Assembly: GCF_052324685.1 (NCBI RefSeq)
Contig: NC_135228.1
Span: 9,651,386-9,715,385, forward strand
Direction of reading: 5' to 3'
DNA from: Brachyhypopomus gauderio
Taxonomy: Eukaryota; Chordata; Actinopteri; Gymnotiformes; Hypopomidae
Length of the DNA stretch: 64,000 bases
The notes under the pieces are model-generated. The model was not told the DNA's origin and did no database searches. It saw only the letters and a program-made list of their open reading frames with translations. Both the position numbers and the translations under genes were made by a program. Below are positions 24,101 to 34,977 of the stretch, piece after piece; position 1 is the stretch's first letter; every line of letters begins with the position of its first letter.

Positions 24101-26832
24101 TTAAAATAATGCTACTGTCAATAAGACATGACATGACATAAGTTTGCTTGATTAATCTGGACCTAGTTAGTGAAACTATTAATTCTGAGCTCATTGATAT
24201 TTGGCGTGACAGGTTCATTCCAGAATCTCCAAGATGGCTGGTGTCTCGGGGTCGAATAGAAGAGGCTGAAGCCATACTACAGGATGCTGCCAGGAAAAAT
24301 GGGATCAAAGCGCCTGATGTCATTTTTCCACCACCACAGGTACAGCGCTTGTGAAAAAACCTCTCAGGTACATAACATTATTAGTTGGACAGAACTCTTT
24401 AATAAAAAATTGCATGTATGCAAACTGTTTCTGTTAATGGCTTGTCAGTTTCCACTAGGTTGTACATGTAGGTGAGTCTAGATTTGCTGTTTTGGGAAAT
24501 TGCTGAAATTATAATGCTACTACAGGTAGTAAAACACAGCGGTCATGGTACAAGGAATCCACTTTGATTAACATGCAGCTGAGTGTGGCTCAGATGATAT
24601 ACTGTAAATACAAAACATAACAAAAATATCAGAGTTGTGTACAGCTTTAAGTATATCTTAAAGAAATGAGAAAATAAAGACACATTCTAAATGCTCCACT
24701 TAAGCAAAATGAAAAATATCTTGTGTTTATCTGGAGTGCTTTGTTAGCTGTGGCCGTCATATGGTGCCTTGTTTGGCCTTGTGTTTTGCTTTTTTGATCT
24801 TCTAGTAGGGGCTCTCTGTAGTGTACTAAAACATACTTTGTTGTCACATGTGCCCCATAGGCTGGAGAGAAGGAAGCAAGGGCGAAGTCCTACAACCTCT
24901 GTGATCTGGTTAGATCCAGCAACATCCGGGCCATTACCATCCTGCTGTGTCTGGTCTGGTGAGTGTCCATCTGTGCACTGCATCGCTAACAAATAAAAGC
25001 CCAGCTGTCACACGCAACTGATGTGAATGTGTAACCCTTTGGTGGCAATGTGACCAGACTAGAAAGAATGAATTTGTAGTGTTTTTGAACAACATTCTAG
25101 AGCAGAAAAGTTTTCTCATAGGTCTTTTTCTCCAAGATAGAAAACCCATTGCATTTTTAATGAGTTGGCTCGGGTCATTATATTTGGTACAAAAGGCACA
25201 TGTAGTTTTCATGCCCTGTAAATGCAGAGATTTATATTTATGGATTTAGGGATTTAACATTACTCATATAATTAATATTACTTATAGCTTTTAATCAAGT
25301 GTGCTAAGCACCATCATGCTGTAGTAGGTGTGTAGTAGGTTCGCAAATTGTGAAATTTACACTTCCCTTATCTCCTTACATTTATCAAAAAATATATTCA
25401 TATGTTATACAACTGATTGTGACAGCATTTTTAACCCATAAACATAAGGCTTTTAAGGCTAATTGCAACAGGCTTTGATTGTCTTATCCTTCTCCTAGGA
25501 CAACCCTCTCTATAGGATACTTTGCACTGTCACTAAACACGTCCAACCTGCATGGGAACTCCTACTTGAATTGCTTCTTCTCAGCAGCTGTGGAAGTGCC
25601 AGCCTATATCATGTCCTGGCTCATGTTTCGCTACTTGCCCAGACGGTTGTGTCTCTTCTCCACCCTTTCTCTGGGTGGCACTGTGCTGCTCTTCGTACAC
25701 TTTATACCCCAGCGTGAGAAGTGTTAAGATCCTATCAACTATGTATAGCTGTTGCAGAAACTACAAAGTCATTGTGACTTGTTTGCTCATCTTTGGATTA
25801 TCATATGAAAGAAACTGAGATTTCTCATAAGTCATGAATTTTAATGAGCAGAGAACTTAATGAATTCATAAGGGCTACACTCTTTATCCATCTTTATCCT
25901 CATTCCATACAAGATGACCTCTGCATTTGAATAAACATATAGCCACGAGTGATGTCTTCAATGGCATTTGTCACGACATTTCGATTACACATTTCGTCTT
26001 TTGTTGTCACAGACCTGAGCTATGTGGCCATTTTACTGGAGATGCTGGGCAAGTTTGGCGTCACTATAGCCTTTGCAATCATATATGCTTTCACTGCCGA
26101 GCTGTACCCCACCATCTTGAGGAACACGGCTATGGGAGCCTGCTCCATGGCCTCACGGGTTGGCAGCATATCTGCTCCCTACTTCATATATCTGGGTCAG
26201 TAGCCCCTCTTTTTAATTCAGTAATCATTATCACTCACAACTTATGTTTAAACTTTATTCTAGGCAGAAATCAGTATTATAGCAATGAAAGACAATATAA
26301 TGGGAATGTGTTGTACGTGACAAAATAATCCAGATCACATTGGTTTATTGACTTCTTTGTCTCACCTTCACAGGAGGCTATTACAGAGCCCTGCCGTACA
26401 TTCTAATGGGCAGCTTAAATATTTTTACTGGGTTGCTTAGTCTCCTGCTTCCAGAGAGCCTCGGTATGCCTCTTCCTGAGACCATGAGTCACATGCAGAA
26501 AGTTACTGGGTAAGCCTTCTGCTCCAAGGGTCCAGCACCCTCTGTTGTTCAGTTATGTATGATCACTTATTGGCACATGGTCTTTGATGACACTTCTGAA
26601 CAGAGGAATAAATGCAAGCTTAACTACCGTATTTAACTATCATTAGTTATATACTGCAATTTAGTAAGAGTCAACCTTCAAAAGGGAACCAGTGAGTTGA
26701 CAGTGTCTGAATTTGTATTTCCTTTTATTATTTTTAAATTTCTTTCATTTGTCTTTCAGGTTTAAAAAAAGACAAATTACTTACAACCTTGATCATTCCA
26801 AAGGTGACCAAGAATGTGTTTCTCTTTCCTAA
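18152..26832 (+). CDS. slc22a5-like: OCTN-type organic cation/carnitine transporter, gene 2 (ten coding exons)
   Basis: Coding exons are 18152-18550, 19060-19163, 23398-23552, 23847-24018, 24213-24339, 24861-24958, 25499-25713, 26013-26195, 26374-26509 and 26760-26832 (1662 bases, 553 residues), all with GT-AG borders and mammalian OCTN exon lengths. The start [20 protein letters not shown] aligns with OCTN2; an in-frame ATG at 18101 adds 17 residues without family support. Visible motifs: large Cys-rich loop 1 with N-glycosylation sites (NIT, NVS), [36 protein letters not shown] identical to human OCTN2, [24 protein letters not shown] and LPES. The expected role is plasma-membrane uptake of carnitine or organic cations; the substrate is inferred from family only. 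The Walker-like GTEILGKS of human OCTNs is replaced by GMEILSLS. The tail ends CVSLS, without the usual C-terminal PDZ ligand. Confidence 0.95.
20077..20425 (+). repeat. Interspersed fish repeat in gene 2 intron 2
   Basis: A (GAAT)n start is followed by 'acttatatagcgcctttctagatacccaaggtcgctttac' and ends with 'acctaacatccatgtctttggact', phrases common to an abundant teleost dispersed repeat. The equivalent in unit B is about 45411-45775, so insertion predates duplication. The class (LINE tail or SINE) is uncertain. Confidence 0.55.
21015..21120. mobile_element. Near-perfect palindromic MITE with CAG target duplication
   Basis: The 106-base element begins GGGTGAGTTTCCC and ends GGGAAACTCACCC. 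The two arms pair for about 48 bases with one or two mismatches, so the element is almost all hairpin. CAG flanks it (21012-21014 and 21121-21123), and unit B has the empty site with a single CAG (about 46290). Its termini resemble those of the Harbinger-like element at 40432-42063, suggesting the same transposase mobilised both. Confidence 0.85.
21476..21760 (+). mobile_element. Solo LTR (TGTCACGG family), copy 2, in gene 2 intron 2
   Basis: The LTR is flanked by TTACA (21471-21475 and 21761-21765). Unit B keeps the empty site with one TTACA in the same context (about 46612-46625), so this insertion postdates the duplication. Confidence 0.9.
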
Positions 26833-28400
26833 CAATGCAACTCTTTTTATTACTTTTTATGACTTGATTTTTTGTCCCAAAGTGAAATGCAGAGAAAATG
26901 TCATTATTTGGACCAGTATTAATGCTGAGGTGTTTATTAAACATGTATATTTTTGTACTCAATTATTAAACTAGTATATTTGTATAAAAGAGCATACCTA
27001 TATTGGCTATGATCTTTTAGATTTCAGCTATAGCTTTGAATTCCTTTCACAAATGAAAGCTTTGCAATATTATCTGTGGCTTTGAGTCATTTTTAAAGGT
27101 ACAATGCTGTACTTGCCAAGTACAAGCTTTCTTGCCATGATTTGCAACATTATGGCAACAAGGAAGGGCAAGAGAGCAGTATGAGAAAGGGAATGTCGTG
27201 AGTGGGGAAGAACTGGGGAACAAGGGCCAGGTGGGGCTGGTTTGAGTGAGTGTGCCAGTGTATCAAGCTTGATCAAGAGTACCAGTGTATTTCATTGCTG
27301 GTAATAGAACGTGGCTAATCAGAGACAGTTTGAGAATTAGGGGGTCACTGGGACTGTGCATTAGTGAAGAGGCGAGTCTTCAGGCTTCTTTTGTAAAAAG
27401 TGGGTGGAAATGTATTCCACCATCTGGATGCCAGGACAAAACAGTCCTGATGCATGTCTTCTTTATGTCTTTGGGGATGTAAGTTGATGGTACAGTATGC
27501 TGATGATACAGTATAGTGTTTTATTAGTGTTTTAGTTATGTGGGATGTGATTTGGTCTAGTTATAGGTTTGTAGGAGAGCTTTGTCTGTTTTAATGTTTG
27601 CTAGGCCTGCCAAGTTACAGGCAGAAACCTGGGTATCAGTAGGTAGAAAAGAGAAAACACTCCACTTGGTGGAGCAATCAAAAAAGGAAGTCAATACCCA
27701 GAAAAGGAAAGAGGAATAGGAACACAGAGAGGAATGTTCAGGCTCAAGAGATGGCTCAGGAGACTTCACAGTTAGGCAAAGAGGAGAGACAGGGTTTAAA
27801 TAGGGCAGGTAAATGGGTAATGTAATGCCTGAGGCGTGGAGCAAATAGGAGGCACACTTGCTGAGGAGAGTGAGCTTTATTACAGGCAAATCCAAGATCA
27901 ATATCATACACACGGTCCAAGGTCATAACTGGTGAGCAGTCTGAGACAATACCCTATATTCAAAGGCATGATGGAAAAATAACAGACACCAAGCAATAAC
28001 AAAACTGAACAGAGTCAAAAGATAAATGAAGGTCTAAAATTACAATATCGAATCTCAGACACAGAGGGGTTAGGAACAACAAATCACAACAAGGAAGGTT
28101 AAACACATCAGGCATATCAGGTGACTGAAGACAGTGATGCTGAGTGTGAGTGGAGTCACAGCAGAAAGTATGACACTAGTTTAATGTAAATGAGAGTGTT
28201 AGTGTTAGAAAATATTGGTGTTATCTCAATATTCACAGCAAGATTAGCATTTCACTCGCTTTGTAAATTTAGTGAAAGTGACCATTTCTCATTTTCACAC
28301 ATTGTCCTCCACATTTAATGGATGCTTTTTGGTCCAGTGGTCAAATAATCTGTTTACCTCATTTTGGACCTGGGTTTGTGCCCCAGGTAGGGAGGCTGTC
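26833..28400. other. Gene 2 3' flank and dispersed repeat remnants
   Basis: Probable 3' UTR sequence follows the stop, with ATTAAA at about 26936 and 26964 as candidate poly(A) signals. Around 27350-27460 the text 'gaggcgagtcttcaggc...ccaccatctggatgccaggac' resembles an abundant fish repeat. I see no further gene. Confidence 0.35.
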
Positions 28401-28418
28401 TTCAGCTTTCATCACAAA

Positions 28419-28436
28419 TGGTGTCAGAAGTGGGAT
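28419..28436 (+). other. Relic retrotransposon primer-binding site (tRNA-Leu type), unit A
   Basis: TGGTGTCAGAAGTGGGAT is the exact reverse complement of the 3' end of vertebrate tRNA-Leu(CAA) with its CCA, as I recall that tRNA. It sits where a leader would begin, after 'tttcatcacaaa'. The same site is at 62428-62445 in unit B. No gag or pol follows, so it would mark a mostly deleted LTR element. Confidence 0.5.
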
Positions 28437-29573
28437 GGCCGATGCCATCAGGAGCGTGCCCTAGGAACCCACCCCTGCTGTGAGGGGATGTGAAGCCCAG
28501 TGTAAGGATTTCTGATGAGGTGCATGGGTATGGCCCTGATGGAAAGGACAATTGTATGTGGCAGTGTTACGCACAAGGGTGCTTCACAGAGATGAGGGCT
28601 GTGACGGCTGGGAGAGGGCTAAGAGACGGTCACTCTTTGGAGGGGAGGATGGTGTGATGGCTGTTCCTTACATTTGGCTGTTCCTTATAAATAAAATGCA
28701 TTTTATATGTTTATTATGAAAAAAACATTTTTTATTGTCAGAGAATAAATGAAAATCCGTTGCCATAAAAATATAGTGCTATGTCACAAATGGCAGACAT
28801 ATTTTTGCTGCAACACATCAGGTGGTTTAATGAATCACTTACATTTAAAGATACATTTACAACAGGCATGCAAAGAAGGAATAACTGTAATGTACAAAGT
28901 GCTCAGAAGCAGAAATATGATACAGTGCCATGCACATCAAGAACGATGGAATCAGACACCAGCTTTGCACACATACTGTCTATTCAAAACAAACTATGAA
29001 CAAACAATGCACGAAGAATGGGACATGTTTAAATGCAAATGCAGTAGCATAGCAGTATTCAGAGTGAGCATAGCACCACCCATAGTCAAGACAGAGTCCA
29101 GAGTCCAAACATGAGGGTTTAAATACATACAGTAATGTGAATGAAGTAACAGACTCACAATGGGGGTGTGGCAACACAGATACATGACAAGCACTAGCAC
29201 ATGATGAACACGTGCTAATCACATGGCGGATCGTATCACGTGGTCTAGGGGATTGGGGAGTGTGCTATTACACTAAGACCTTATCACTTAAAATTGTTTT
29301 AATTTTGATCTGTTGATCTGTAGTAATGGAAGAGCTGGAGATTCCTACTGACATTTAAAATTAAAAGTCATAGTATGTTTTTAATAAATTTCATATGCAG
29401 CTGGCTCCCGGGTGCTTGCTAATACCAGCATACAAGTAAACAAAAGTCCTGAACACTTATTTACTCTTTCATTTACATCAACTACCAGCATAAAATTATC
29501 CATTTGCGCACAAACTGTGCATTGTTAATTCTTGCTATTTTACCCATTTAAAGTCTCCTGTTGTTAAGGATCT
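28437..29573. other. Right part of unit A without recognisable genes
   Basis: This non-coding DNA is shared with 62446-63582. It may include the decayed body of the element implied by the primer-binding site, but I cannot recognise any domain. Confidence 0.35.
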
Positions 29574-30628
29574 CATGATCCCATTTGCTTCCTCATGCAT
29601 ATTTGCTGTGTAATGATTGGCACTGACATAGGATGCTGGATCAGAGAAGCAGGGACTGTTACGAAACAGTTACTTATAAATGGTACTGTAACCAAGCAAG
29701 ATTTAGAATGGGTCCTGATGTTGAGATCTGTCATTGATAGAAATAATCAAAATGAAGGCAATTAGAAATGTTACAAGATTTAAGAACAAGGATATCTGAA
29801 GGTGTGAATGTGGAGGGGTCTTTTCATCTTAGGTGCATGTCCTCTGTGAGAAACATAATCTAAAAAAAAATCTAAATAAAATTTAAATAATTTATGTGTA
29901 TGTTACTGCTGCAAATACACATTTGAATACTATCACAGGTAAATCAATGTTAATATTTGGCACAGTAGCCTTCAGCTGTTGCTGAACTTGCAAAGTCGCA
30001 GAGTGTTCAAATACTTATTTTCCTCACTGTATGTTGCATTATATTCTCACTAGAAGTACAAAATGGTTGTCCTATTTTTGCCATATTTCCTGGAATTATG
30101 ACTTCAATCCATTCTCTGTTGTGAAGAGTGGTACCATTGTAGGTGTATGAAAATGAACTCTCCTGACTATGCTACATGAAGAGGATGCCATCATGTGGTC
30201 ACAGCTTTATTCAAAATGTTAAACTGTTCATTGTTGCCTGATTTTCAATATGATCCAAGTGACCATGTGTGTATTTCTCAGGCCCTGTGTCTAAAGAAGC
30301 TCCAAGACTGTACCACTCTAAAACTATTTCTTAATGTACTAAAATAGTACAAAGAGGTTTGTTTGTGTGGAGATATGGTGATTGAGTTAATGTATAACTT
30401 TGTAAGATAATTAAACCTGTATCAGATAGCTCAATCACGGTAGGGTCACAAATCCACCTTGTTCTTTATTAAGTGTTCTTTTTTTAAGGTCGCCACACTC
30501 TGAGCAGCAGAGTTCCCAGTGAGAGGGACAGAAAAACCTGTATCTGTATGGTTACAGCTCAAAATCCCTGACGTTTCAGTTTGATTTGACATAGAAACCT
30601 TGTATAGCTCCCTAAGGTCTCAGTCTCT
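29574..30628. other. Spacer after unit A
   Basis: This single-copy DNA begins exactly where homology to unit B stops. It is AT-rich, with no exon-like segment recognised. The phrase 'caaatacttattttcctcactgtatg' near 30010 is common in fish repeats. Confidence 0.35.
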
Positions 30629-31562
30629 CAATCAGTCCCACCAGGATTTCGCGGGCCTTTTTTGTGATTGTTGCGGGCTAAAATGTTTGATGTTGCGGGT
30701 GTTTTTCAAAAAAATTGCGATGGAAGTTGCGGTGTGTTTTTGCTTTTTTGTGAGTACATTACAATAGGGAGTAAATGTTGTATGGTTTCCTCTATTTAGT
30801 AGTCCATTTTACTTATCTATTTACCTATTTATTCAGGGTTGGCAACTTTTCAAGATCGCTTGAAGTGAGATTTGAACCTGGAGGGGGTGGCGAACATTAA
30901 TTGTTGATCGGGGGGGCGGGGTTAGCGAACGTAAGTTGTTACCGGGCGGCCTGTAAAATGGACCCAAATTAAGTATTATATCGAGATCGATCGCCAGTGG
31001 TTGGCACCAGAGCGAACTAGTAACTCATAGATATGGATCAGAGATAAATAAACTTTATCTCAGTTTAAAGTTTAAACTTATAAACTTTATCTCAGACCCT
31101 CGCCGCTTGCGTGCGCTGCAGTGACTTCACGGGCTACCGTTGCATTGTGGGGAATGTAGTGTTTGTGCGTGCAAAACACCATCGGGCGGCTGTGGCCTGC
31201 GGGCCGGTTCTAATAGTAATTAAATATCATCCAGGGGGCCATAGATAATCAATTCGCGGGTCGGATCTGGACAGTTTATCCCCGCTTTCATGTAGTGTAC
31301 CGGGATACTGCTTTTCCCGATCTTTTTGCCGTTATTTTCGTCGCTCATGCTGCTTTCAGTCTGCTCCTCTTGAACGTATATACGGAAGTAAGGCGGGAGT
31401 TTGTCGACGTCACATCAAGACGACATCAGTGATTGGTCAAATTTGCGGGAAAGTTGCGGTGATTGGCTGAAGTTGCAACACCGCCCTGAATTCGCGGGGT
31501 TTGCTTGAAGTTGCGTTGAAGTTGCAAATCGCAACATCGCGACTTTCTGGAGGGTCTGATTG
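30629..31562. mobile_element. MITE-like element with GC-rich 'ttgcgg' interior
   Basis: The left end TCAATCAGTCCCACCAG and the right end CTGGAGGGTCTGATTGA are imperfect inverse repeats. The inside is rich in TTGCGGG/TTGCGGT motifs typical of a fish DNA-transposon MITE. A second repeat starting CAGGGTTGGCAACTTTTC at about 30835 is nested inside; its reverse complement occurs at about 21780-21829. No transposase is visible. Confidence 0.6.
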
Positions 31563-31633
31563 AAACAGCAGTTTCAATCAGTGGCAGGCAAAAAAAAAGA
31601 TTCCAAAGAAAAATATTTAAAATTCACTTACAA

Positions 31634-32027
31634 TGTAAGGAATGCCACCTGATCTTCCCTAACCAGCCTCACCTGCCCCTCATTACCACGCCCCCTTTCA
31701 GTCACACATATACACCTTCCCCAGCACGTCTCAGTCGCGAAGTATTGCCGACTCATGCCGCGTACCAAGCCGTTCTATTACCTGTCTGCTCTCCTGTGTT
31801 CTGACCCTCGCTTACGTCCCCGACCTTGTCTCCTGCCTAGTCCCTCTGTACCTCCTGACTTCTGCTCCCCCGGTATGACCCTGGACCGTCCTGACCACGC
31901 CAAGAAAACGCTGTTACTTATCCTAGTACTCGTGATTCACCTGCCTGTTTCTGTGCCAGCGTCTCATTTCAATAAAAGCTGTGTTCTTCCGCATTTGGAT
32001 CCCTCTCTGCCTGGTCAATTCGTAACA
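31634..32027 (+). mobile_element. Solo LTR with TACAA target duplication
   Basis: It starts TGTAAGGAATGCC, ends TTCGTAACA and is flanked by TACAA (31629-31633 and 32028-32032). CACATATACACC suggests a TATA box at about 31706, and AATAAAAG at about 31970 a poly(A) signal, both placed as in a plus-strand LTR of 394 bases. Confidence 0.85.
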
Positions 32028-32096
32028 TACAACTAAATGTTTCAGCACTTGTTTTTATGCTTTATTCAAGACTTTGGATGGCATCCATTAAGAATA

Positions 32097-32285
32097 GGTC
32101 AAGTCAAATTTGTTTATATTGTGCTTTTTACAACACCGGTCACAAAGCAACTTTACGGACGACCTGGTCCAAGCTTCCAGTAAGTAAGTCAAAGGTGACA
32201 GTGGCAAAACATGAAGAAAATGAAGAAACCTTGCCTTAAAGGGGGAGCCCATCTTTCTCTGGTTGACAAGAGGGACAAAATAAAC
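32097..32285 (+). repeat. Common fish LINE/SINE 3' repeat fragment
   Basis: Phrases 'gtcaagtcaaatttgtttatattgtgctttttacaac', 'aaagcaactttac' and 'gaaaccttgcc...gggagcccatc' are those of an abundant otophysan-type dispersed repeat. It has no coding capacity. Confidence 0.55.
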
Positions 32286-32532
32286 AATAAAAATGAGAAA
32301 TAAAATTTTTTCATATAACTGTTTTTGAGAAGCAATTCCCCTACTTTGCCATGTTTTCAGATGGCTAGAAACTAGAAACTAAGTAGCTTTTATATCCACC
32401 AAGAAATGAGGGAGTGAAGTAGTGTCATTGATTTATCTCTCAGTTAAGAGCTAGAATATCCTTTGTCCTTATATGTACATCAGCCATGCAGTTGTGACTC
32501 TATCCAACTATTACCACAAGGGTTCATGGACT

Positions 32533-34018
32533 CAGTGGCGGATCTAGGATTTTTCTGAGTAAGGGGCCATCAAGGGGCCACAATATTCATAGAGGGGCCA
32601 AGTATTCGTCAAACATCCTTGCACACAATAGCACACAGTCAATTGTTAATATCCCTCAACTTTTAACTTTCATGGCATTCAGCAACAGTAAGTGAATGAG
32701 TGCATAATTCACTGAAATTTAAAGACCATTTACAGAATGAATGGGGAGTTGTCATCAACTTCACTCTGCTTGTCCTTATCAGAGAGAATCCTGTCCCAGT
32801 TTGTGGCTAAAATACATATATATGTCACAAACTATTCAGCAGAAACCATGTTGTCTACAAGACCACATTATTATTTATTTAAAACTGAAGGAAAGACTTG
32901 AAAGCTTAAAATATAGTGAGTTGTGGTAGATGTGGTCATATACGAACCAATACAAATTTAAGCCATTACATTAAAGTTATGGTAAATCATCACTGAGGTG
33001 TACGAACTTATGTGCCATTTCACAAGTTACAATATCATACATTACAGCATTAACTGTTGTTGCCCTGCTCCTGACCAGCCTCTGGTCTACAGTCTTCTGC
33101 TGCTCTCTCTCTCTCTCTCTCTCTGCAATGTTTCAGCGTCTGGCTGGCTCAATCTTTTGGCCAAAAACTTCCTGAGTTTAAATAATAGAAAGTCTGAGGC
33201 CATCATAATTGCTTCTCCTACTACAGTTAGGAGACTTGGTGACACTACTGTTAGTATTCCGGGTTTTGTTGTTTATACCTCTGCTGAGGTAAGAAATCTC
33301 GGAGTCACGTTTGACTCTACATTATATTTTGAGTCACACATTAAAAATACATGTAGGGCAGCCTTCTTCCACCTTAGGAGTATTTCTAGGATTCACCCTT
33401 TCCTTTCTTTTGCTGCTGCTGAGACCTTGATCCATGCGTTTGTCACATGCCGACTGGATTATTCCAATGCTCTGTTGTATGGCCTCCCTGCGCGGGCTTT
33501 GAGCAAGCTGCAGTATGTGCAGAATTCAGCTGCGAGGGTGCTCACCCATAAAAGATCTTGGGAGCATATTACCCCAGTTCTGTGTCACCTTCACTGGCTT
33601 CCAGTGCAGTATCGCATCCAGTACAAACTGCTCATGTTGGTTTTTAAATCCCTTCATGACCTTGCTCCTCCCTACTTAAGTAGGTTACTCCAGCCATACT
33701 CCCCGATGCGTACACTTAGATCGTCAAGCCAACACTTGCTTGTGGTTCCGCCCTATAAGTTGAGTTCCACTGGGAAAAGAGCATTCTGTGTTGCGGGTCA
33801 AATGCTGTGGAATGGGCTCCCTGATGCAATGCGGGCTTGTACATCTATAGATCTTTTTAAAACAGGACTTAAAACTTATCTTTTTAAATTAGCATATGGA
33901 TGAGATTTTTGTTATATTGTATTTTTATGCATATTTATTTGTATCTCTTAATTGTATCTTATTTTTCTTGTGTTGTTCAGTGTCCTTGGGTGTCCAGAAA
34001 GGCGCTTTACAAATAAAA

Positions 34019-34063
<45 letters not shown>

Positions 34064-34598
34064 AAACTGCTGAATTCCTGCATGACACTGACCCTTTCTT
34101 TTTATATTCTCTATCATTGCCAAACATTATATTTAATGTTAACACACAAGTTACAAAGAAGAACATGAATTCGCATTGCATTTATTGGCGAAATGCTAAC
34201 GTTCATGTCTAAACACAAGTAGGGCCTCAGTTAACACTACTGTTAACTATTGTTAGCTTTGCATCTTAATTTAATGTTAATCAGACTAAAGCTACGTGAC
34301 AGCTGTGAGTAAACAGGTATTTATGACTTACCAACCAACTCCTCAAAAGTGCCATCGGTTGTGGATAGAAAAAGTTTCTCCGCCGGATCGTGCAAATCTT
34401 CTGTAAGCTTTATTCACTCTGGACATTCCGATTTGGCGCCACTAGTGTTTGGATATGGAATTGCATCCACCTATAATCTGATGATCATCGCTCTCGGGCA
34501 AAGGACATATGAGTGACAGGACAGGGGCACTTCAGGGGGCCAATCAGATTTCAGCTGGGGCCAATGCCCCTGTGGCCCCACCCCTAGAACCGCCACTG
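32533..34598. mobile_element. hAT element with perfect 8-bp target duplication, carrying a nested LINE
   Basis: Termini are CAGTGGCGGATCTAG and CTAGAACCGCCACTG. CATGGACT flanks both sides (32525-32532 and 34599-34606), the 8-base duplication expected of hAT. The inside has no recognisable transposase and contains a 5'-truncated LINE at about 33137-34062. GGGGCCA motifs recur near both ends. Confidence 0.9.
33137..34062 (+). mobile_element. 5'-truncated L2-type LINE (C-terminal reverse-transcriptase region)
   Basis: An open frame ending at 33903 encodes the C-terminal part of an L2/jockey-like polymerase, from WLNLLAKNFLSLN through HITPVLCHLHWLPVQYRI and MLWNGLPDAMRA to the end. These blocks follow the catalytic YADD region, which is absent because the copy is 5'-truncated. 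The frame is intact over its length, so the copy is fairly young. The 3' end has the typical 'ccttgggtgtccagaaaggcgctttacaaataaaa' tail and a (TTA)n run at 34021-34062. It sits in the hAT element at 32533-34598. The start is approximate; a (CT)n tract lies just before it (33103-33124). Confidence 0.85.
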
Positions 34599-34606
34599 CA
34601 TGGACT

Positions 34607-34969
34607 GTGTGTGATCTGTTCATAGCTTTCTGACTTCCTTGTTATGTTTTGTGTTTTATGTGCTCAGTTGCATTTCTGAACCATCTTCCATTCAACAATT
34701 TACATTCTTTTGAGTTTACATGGCCACCAAAAAGAAAACCAACATGTTCTGAAAGGTGGTTCCAAAACAGAAACCAACAAACCCAGATTTGTCCTTGCTA
34801 TGATGTTTCTTCAGATTGGTTGAAGAGTTAGATTGGCGTGCAATTCCATCAGATACACAGTCCATCTGTTTACTGGATAGTAGAACAGCCTGATCTACAT
34901 GAAGGCATGTTCAGATGTATTATTATATTTCTCAGCATGTCCACAAATGAATCTGCTTTCGCTTTATTA
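34607..34969. other. Unassigned DNA between two hAT elements
   Basis: I see no gene or repeat I can name in this stretch. Confidence 0.3.
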
Positions 34970-34977
34970 CTTCATTA

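Larger units (their letters stand above)
16845..29573. repeat. Segmental duplication unit A (contains gene 2)
   Basis: This block is collinear with unit B (37496-63582). Homology starts at ACGTAAGTGG and ends at TTAAGGATCT. The match covers the promoter, all ten exons, introns and about 2.7 kb of 3' flank. Single-base identity is very high; the 3' flank just after the stop is identical by eye for about 650 bases. Unit A is 12.7 kb and B is 26.1 kb, the excess being mostly transposon insertions. Confidence 0.93.

Noticed and set aside
33948..34212. Open frames with poly-Asn or poly-Leu runs
   Set aside because: They arise from the (TTA)n tail of the LINE.
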